Assembly (NCBI GenBank): GCA_036898135.1
Contig: CM072521.1
Coordinates: 67,502,952 to 67,566,951, forward strand
Length of the DNA: 64,000 nt
Direction of reading: 5' to 3'
DNA from: Oncomelania hupensis
Taxonomy: Eukaryota; Mollusca; Gastropoda; Littorinimorpha; Pomatiopsidae
Below, one piece after another: positions 58,873-64,000 of this stretch (position 1 is the stretch's first letter; the number at the start of each line of letters is the position of its first letter). The notes below the pieces were generated by a model that did not search any database, was not told the origin of the DNA, and was given only the letters and a program-made list of their open reading frames with translations. The position numbers and the translations under genes were made by a program.

Positions 58873-60461
58873 GGGTTCCATTTGTCAGTGGTACGGCGAT
58901 GCTGTTGTAGTTGTGGATGAGCTTCTTCCGCGATGGCGATGGCCATCCATGTGTGTGTGCCGGGGGTCGCTGGTCGGTCCGTGTACTTCTTAAGGAGATT
59001 GATGTGGTGGTATCGGGCTCTCCCGTTCACCTCTACTTGGTAGACTGTCTTGGATTTCTTTGCAGTCACCCGGTACGGTCCTCTCCAAGCGATGTCCAGC
59101 TTGTTGGTTCCACTTGGAAGTAAGAGTAGCACTTGATCGCCGACTTGCAGTTCTCGGTCCTTAGCGGGGCGGTTGTAGTACTTCGCCTGACGGGCTCTTG
59201 CCTTCTTCAGTGCTTCACCAGCTTTCTTCCACGTTGCTTTGAGGGTTTCCTGCAGGTCTGCGACGTACTTGGTGGCACCTCTTGGTGTGTCGTCTATCTT
59301 GGCTTCCGTCCAACTTCTGCGTAGGGCTTCTAGCGGTCCTGCTAGAGGTCTGCCGAATAGCAATGTTGACGGGGTGTAGCCTGTGGCTGCATGGGGCGTT
59401 TCTCTGTATGCGAACAGTGCCGCATTCACGTAGGTGTCCCACGCTTCTGGATTGTCGTCGGCGACTTTCCTGAGTATGGTGAGAAGGGTTCCATTCAGTC
59501 TTTCTACTTGTCCGTTGCTGGCGGGGTGGTATGGTGGTGTGCGAATGTGATGAACTTGTATCAACTCGAACACGTCTTGCATCAGGCGGCCGGTGAACTG
59601 AGATCCGTTGTCCGTTCTAATGCTGTCCGGGAATCCGACTCTGGTAAAGATGGCGATGAGTGCATCTGCAATCTTCTTGGTGTCGATCGCTGGCAACGGG
59701 ACTGCTTCGCACCACATCGTACATGCGTCGACGAGTGTGAGTAGAAATCTGTTCCGCTTCTTGGTCATGGGCAGTGGTCCTACTATGTCTACTGAGACTT
59801 GCTGGAATGGCACGCCGACTACTACCGATGGTCCTAAGGTAACTGGTACGGTGTGATGTCGCGGGGAATATCGTTGACATTGGTGGCAAGATTTCACGTA
59901 GCGCTTGACATCCTCCGTGATTCCTGGCCAATAGTAGTGTGCGCTGATTCTCTGCACTGTGGCTCCAATTCCCATGTGTCCGCTGAGTGGCATGCTGTGG
60001 CCTAATTCTAGTACTTGGGCTCGAAGGGTGGCTGGTAGTACTAGTTGGGTGTGATCTCCATCTCCTTGTCGATGTAGAACTCCCTCTTCCATGTAGAAGT
60101 CTCCCTTGTGCGGGGGTGTGTGCGCCTTGGGTAGCTTCTGGAAGCACTTCGCTATCGAGGTGTCTTCTTTCTGTGCTGTTTTGATCTCTTCGAGTCCTGG
60201 GTTCGGAGCGAACTCGGGCTGGGGTGGTTGGGTTTTAGCTTGGGCCCTGGTTTGCACTGCAGCTATCTCTACAGTTTTAGGGGGCGTGCCTAAGAACACA
60301 TACCTACAACCTAGCACTAGATCATACAGGGGTTTCTGTAAAACAGCTGCTTGGATTCGTCCTGTGACGTACCTACTCTCTACTTCGATCCATGCTATTG
60401 GGCAAGTAGTCGTCGGTTTCGTCAAGTCTGCTCCTTGTAAGTCGACTGTCTTGTCCGTCAA
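58866..60461 (-). CDS. int: Protease C-terminal part and integrase of element 2
   Basis: The frame opens with the C-terminal half of the protease (KPLYDLVLG), then an integrase with zinc-binding His (SGHMGIG) and CHQC, catalytic Asp (SVDIVGPL), Asp (RTDNGSQF) and Glu (NGQVERLN) in D,D-35-E spacing, and the GPY/F module WRGPYRV. No ATG starts it; it must be made as a fusion with Gag by recoding. After about residue 535 the frame is meaningless because it enters the RNase H coding sequence out of frame. Confidence 0.9.
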
Positions 60462-60530
60462 GTCCGCGCGCGATACAAGAGATTCGCTAATATCGCGTCG
60501 TATGATAGACCTGTGTCATACAGACAGTTC
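60462..60530 (-). pseudogene. Protease active-site segment of element 2 in a third frame
   Basis: The catalytic DTG (60509-60517, within VYDTGLSYDAIL) lies in neither the Gag nor the integrase frame. Gag runs out at a TAG just downstream (60487-60489) and the integrase frame opens at 60461. Two shifts are needed to read through the protease. Confidence 0.7.
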
Positions 60531-61866
60531 GCTTCTTTCCGTTGACCTTGACCGTGTCTGTCACCGATGGGTGATCTCCGATTGTGTGTGGCTTGTTACC
60601 GCTACTTTGAGTTAGAACTCTGTGCGCTGGCCGGCTTTCGCGCTCTTCCCTACGTTGTGCGGCCAACTTGAAACATTCTGCGGTGGAGTGATTGTTTCTG
60701 TTGCAGAACGAACAATACCGTCTCTGTTCTGCGGGACCTCTTTTCCCGAATTCCGTGTTGGGTCCTTTATTTTGCCCAGGTCTGGGGTTATTCGGCTTAT
60801 TCGCGGTGCGCTCTTCCCGGTTAGGGCTTCGTTTCTGTGCCTCTTTCCCGTTAGGCTTTAGGTCTCGCCTGAAGCTCTTGGCTTCTCCGTGTGCGGCCAC
60901 GTACCTATCTGCGACCTTGACCAGATCCTCCAGTCTTTCCGCGCCCTGCTCTACTGAGAATGTTCTCAGCTCGGGGGTCATGGTTTCCCGTAGCTGTTCC
61001 CATACTAACAGTTCTGTCAGTCCATCATACGTCTTAGCTGTGGCTGACTGGCTTATCCACTTATCCAGCGTTGTGGACAACCGATCCGCGAACTGCGCAT
61101 AGCTCTCTCCTTTCACTCTCCGATTGGTGCGGAACTTTTGCCGGTAGCATTCTCCTGTTAGTTCGAATCCCGTTAGGAGTGCCTCTTTTACTTTGTGATA
61201 GTCAGTCACTCTGTCAGTCGGTAGCTTACTGTAGATGTCATAAGCCTTTCCTCTAAGCCCTTGACTAAGCTTAAAAGACCAATGAGTGGGATCTAGTTTA
61301 TACTCTGTTGCTAGACGCTCAAACCTAGTCAGATAGAGATCTAGACCTTCTTCTCTCTCATTGAATGTCCCCAGTGGAAATGACATTCCTTGTACAGGGT
61401 TGGATGCTACCTCTAGCTGATCTGAGTGGGGAGGGGTTGAGGAAGAACTTGAAGCTCCTGATCCCAATCTTCTTAGCTCTAACTCATGCTGTCTTTCTTT
61501 TTCCTTTTCTTCCCTCTCTTTTTCTTTTTCTGCCCGCTCATACTCCCATTTCCTAACTTCTGCTTCTCTCTCTGCTGCTAATGCTGCCTTCTTCTGTTCT
61601 CCTTCTAATTCTAATTTCTTCTGTTCTCTTGCTGCTTCTAACTCTAGTTTCTTTTGCTCTGCTTCTAGTTCTGCTTTTCTCTGTTCTCTCTCTGCAGCTC
61701 TCTCTGCCGCTTCGAGTTTCTTCGCCTCTCTCTCTGCTGCTCTCTCTGCCTTAGCCTCCTGTTTCTCTACCTCCGCATTGATATACGCAATTAGGTCTCC
61801 CCCTGCTAAGTGTAAAGCTTCCCCTAATTCCTTGAAGCGCAATCTCAAGGCCACTGGGTCCGACAT
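60487..61866 (-). CDS. gag: Gag of element 2
   Basis: ATG at 61866 (MSDPVALRLRFKELG) is the first ATG; the frame upstream lacks one. Residues about 35-135 form a long Ala/Glu/Lys coiled coil. A SCAN-related capsid helical region follows (LTRFERLATEYKLD, then DYHKVKEALL). A zinc knuckle CSFCNRNNHSTAEC lies near the end. Layout and sequence parallel Gag of element 1, so the two families are cousins. The frame is intact through the knuckle and ends at 60487. Confidence 0.92.
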   Translation of the reverse strand: MSDPVALRLRFKELGEALHLAGGDLIAYINAEVEKQEAKAERAAEREAKKLEAAERAAEREQRKAELEAEQKKLELEAAREQKKLELEGEQKKAALAAEREAEVRKWEYERAEKEKEREEKEKERQHELELRRLGSGASSSSSTPPHSDQLEVASNPVQGMSFPLGTFNEREEGLDLYLTRFERLATEYKLDPTHWSFKLSQGLRGKAYDIYSKLPTDRVTDYHKVKEALLTGFELTGECYRQKFRTNRRVKGESYAQFADRLSTTLDKWISQSATAKTYDGLTELLVWEQLRETMTPELRTFSVEQGAERLEDLVKVADRYVAAHGEAKSFRRDLKPNGKEAQKRSPNREERTANKPNNPRPGQNKGPNTEFGKRGPAEQRRYCSFCNRNNHSTAECFKLAAQRREERESRPAHRVLTQSSGNKPHTIGDHPSVTDTVKVNGKKRTVCMTQVYHTTRY

Positions 61867-62199
61867 TGCCAAACGTGTCTATGAACAACCTCTGAATTAC
61901 GTGGAATACCAAAACACTAGCAATATTGCAATTCAATAAAAACAATGCAAAGACCATACAATTCGTAATCAATAATAGAATAAAACAAGAGTCAAATGGC
62001 ATACAACAGTTATTTAAGCAAAACCTGCAAAAGAACAATGCAACATACAGGCACAAAAATATTTGAAGCAAAAAAGTTTTTAACTAAAGAATAGTGCACC
62101 CAAACCGATTAGTCCTTGTTACCACTATTCTAAGTTATTCTACTTCTACTGTTATCTAATTTTATTGTACTTAGGTCCGGTTATACCCAATTCCTATTA

Positions 62200-62232
62200 T
62201 ACACAGATCCTAGCTAGGCTCGCCAATTAAAG
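62200..62232 (-). promoter_or_regulatory. Probable primer binding site region of element 2
   Basis: On the - strand, about eight bases after the 5' LTR, TGGCGAGCCTAGCTAGGA begins with TGG as primer sites do. The matching tRNA was not identified. Confidence 0.45.
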
Positions 62233-63769
62233 TGTCACGTGGGGTTTATGGGCTCTGCACAATGGAATTATGGACCCTCACGTATATTCGGTGGGAACTG
62301 CTAGTAAGTCACCCTATGAATTACTTTAATAAATTTATTTGTTTAGCTCGTTCCGTGTTAAGGTTGGGGTACAGAAATAGATAGAAAAATGGTAAAAGAA
62401 TACTGTCACACTAGCTTTCACACGGCTATGAATCATAAGTAGTCCAGCCACTGGATAACAGTTAAAATCACACATTTATTTCTTCTACTTATACAAGATT
62501 CTCTAAGTACTAATCTAACTTAAAATGTCTCAGTCACTGCTAATAGTTCGATCGCTGATAGTCTAGGCAGCTGTTATATCTTCATCGGGCACTTTCTATT
62601 CGAATTCATGTAGATTTGGACTACTGTGGTCCGTTTTACAGTTTCTGAAGAGTTGGACTACTGTGGTCCTGTTATAATCAGTTTAAGTGCACCTTCGTGT
62701 TATGCACTTAACTCATGAGTGGGGGTTCGAAGTCCTTCTGTGAGGTAGCTTCTGGTCCACCTGTGTCGTTGTGTAGTTGGGTTCCCTTGCCACGCTGTGG
62801 GGTCTGACAGGGAGTTTTCCGGGTCGCTCTTTCCGTCTTGTGCGGTAGAGGATACTCCGCCAACTAGTCGTTTCTGTGGAGTGGTGCGCCCAGGATAGCT
62901 CGGGGTAGCTCGGGATAGCTCGCCTGCTCGTCTGTAATATAAGAGACGAAATTCTGCACAACCCTGAATAATCGGTTTGTGCAGAGCGTCTCACTGAAAG
63001 CCAAAGTAGCCCTCAGTGATAGCTCCACATCTCTATACATAAGCGACGAACATTCTGCTACTTCCGGGTTCCACTGGAATCTCACTCTAAATTCCTATTC
63101 ATACATGAATATCAATCGTGTCTAACTATACACATACAGAATTAATAATAATATAAACATTCAGTGGTACAGCCACTGGTCTGCAAACATACATATAAGT
63201 TAAACAACAGTGGTTCCGTACGGGATACAACATGGCGGCGCAACCGGTCGTGTTTCACCTCGTGGTAGGCTCTTCCGCGTGGTCCCGCAAATTCGGATTA
63301 ATAATTCACATTTATGCATAGCAAATTCCACAAACATAATTTCAACAATAATATAAATATATCACGATGAAACAGAAGGGTGTTCATTTACCTGTTTGAC
63401 AAGTTCAGGCCCGTTGTGACTTGATAGAATTCTATGCTTCTAAGTCCTGCTTCCTGGTCTAAGTGTGTAGAGATTTCTCTAGCTATCTAGCTGTTCACAC
63501 TTCGGTGTATTCCTCCCAACTGACCAAAACTGTGCGTGGTTTGGACCCAGTCAAACTGGCTCCAACCACTTTGCCTAAGCTCTCCCATTGGTTCCAACGG
63601 TCCGATTCAAAACTTAAGTGCTGACGTCACTGCGCTGTGTGTGTGGCTCAGGCTCGCAGTGTGCTGTAATTTAATTGCTGCTGTGTAATAGACGGACTCT
63701 CTACTATTACAAAGACTACACAATGCTAAATAGTCAACAAGCAGAGTTAATACTAGCCAGTTCGCGACA
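62233..63769 (-). repeat. LTR of element 2 (5' LTR on the - strand)
   Basis: 1537 bp, bounded by TGTCACG and GCGACA on the + strand as at 56605-58142. Confidence 0.95.
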
Positions 63770-63868
63770 AGTATGTCAAATATATGACTCTGTACTACAC
63801 ATCATGGATGTATATTAAACTAAGTTTTATTTTGTAACACAATTTTTAAAACATCATTATATAACATT

Positions 63869-63870
63869 AC

Positions 63871-63933
<63 letters not shown>
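63869..63933. repeat. (AAT)n microsatellite
   Basis: About 20 copies of ATA/TAA at the edge where homology to copy A stops. Confidence 0.95.
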
Positions 63934-63936
<3 letters not shown>

Positions 63937-64000
63937 GGCAATTTATACAGCGCTTTCCAAAATCACAAAGTGCTTTACACAAACAAATGTAAACACAACA
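63934..64000. repeat. End of another dispersed repeat
   Basis: TTTATACAGCGCTTTCCAAA and CAAAGTGCTTTACAC form the inverted AAAGCGC/AGTGCTTT-type motif seen at the ends of many marine-animal repeats. It is cut by the window edge. Confidence 0.4.

Larger units (their letters stand above)
56605..63769 (-). mobile_element. LTR retrotransposon, element 2 (Gmr1-like order, RT deleted)
   Basis: 7165 bp with LTRs of 1538 bp (56605-58142) and 1537 bp (62233-63769). The target duplication AGTAT is at 56600-56604 and 63770-63774. Copy A shows the unoccupied site (AACAGTATGTCAAA at about 30904). On the - strand the order is gag, protease remnant, integrase, RNase H. The RT between integrase and RNase H is missing. 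The near-identical LTRs show a recent insertion. Confidence 0.95.
48720..63868 (+). repeat. Segmental duplication, copy B
   Basis: Direct repeat of 21226-31010 carrying LYRM9 exons 2 and 3 as a pseudogene. It has private insertions: Helitrons (48792-51720), R1 (52091-52678), unassigned sequence plus SINEs (about 54528-55625) and LTR element 2 (56605-63769). Homology to copy A resumes after each. Confidence 0.9.

Noticed and set aside
58778..61556. Several + strand frames of 60-170 residues
   Set aside because: Antisense shadows of the gag, integrase and RNase H genes of element 2.

Overview
The window is eukaryotic, repeat-dominated, AT-rich DNA. Introns, CpG-poor spacers, LTR and non-LTR retrotransposons, hAT-like, Harbinger-like and Helitron-like elements, tRNA-derived SINEs and long minisatellites all point to a metazoan. 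The repeat types (Gmr1-like Ty3 elements, a PHD/2A-like LINE, dispersed TCAAGGTCA repeats) and the divergence of the one recognisable host gene fit a marine invertebrate, most likely a mollusc. The phylum is inferred, not shown.

Host genes. A compact three-exon gene on the + strand (coding exons 20771-20872, 21475-21567, 28362-28373) encodes a 68-residue LYR-motif protein recognisable as LYRM9. Head-to-head with it on the - strand is an unidentified gene with a KEN box, whose three phase-matched exons lie at 20076-20303, 15568-15752 and about 14045-14174. The 467 bp between the two start codons hold an E-box/ETS cluster, so they may share a promoter. A third candidate is an apparently intronless secreted, Cys-rich 248-residue protein at 37547-38293 (+).

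Duplication. LYRM9 exons 2-3 and flanks (about 21226-31010, copy A) are repeated in direct orientation at about 48720-63868 (copy B), where exon 2 carries a 2-nt deletion (pseudogene). Each copy gained different insertions, so each serves as the empty site for the other. This confirms the ends of a Helitron pair, a 588-bp SINE-like element, a 7.2-kb LTR element (all in B) and a Harbinger-type element (in A).

Layout. 0-2 kb: spacer and a TCAAGGTCA repeat. 2.0-8.6 kb: complete LTR retrotransposon with integrase before reverse transcriptase (Gmr1-like order), 5-bp target duplication and nearly identical LTRs, but broken coding. 9.5-10.8 kb: SINE-like R1 copies with a nested RTE fragment. 11-20.3 kb: KEN-box gene, minisatellites, a MITE and hAT remnants. 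20.7-31 kb: LYRM9, whose intron 2 holds a hAT-like element itself split by a LINE. 31.5-35.1 kb: nested hAT-like remnants and a decayed RTE LINE. 35.1-36.4 kb: 30-bp minisatellite. 37.5-38.3 kb: secreted gene. 39-43 kb: R1, SINE and solo LTR. 43.6-48.2 kb: 32-bp and 24-bp satellites. 48.8-51.7 kb: two abutting Helitrons. 51.7-56.6 kb: copy B with LYRM9 pseudogene. 56.6-63.8 kb: second LTR retrotransposon on the - strand, also integrase-first, with its RT deleted. Most long open frames here are transposon genes or by-products of satellites whose unit length is a multiple of three.
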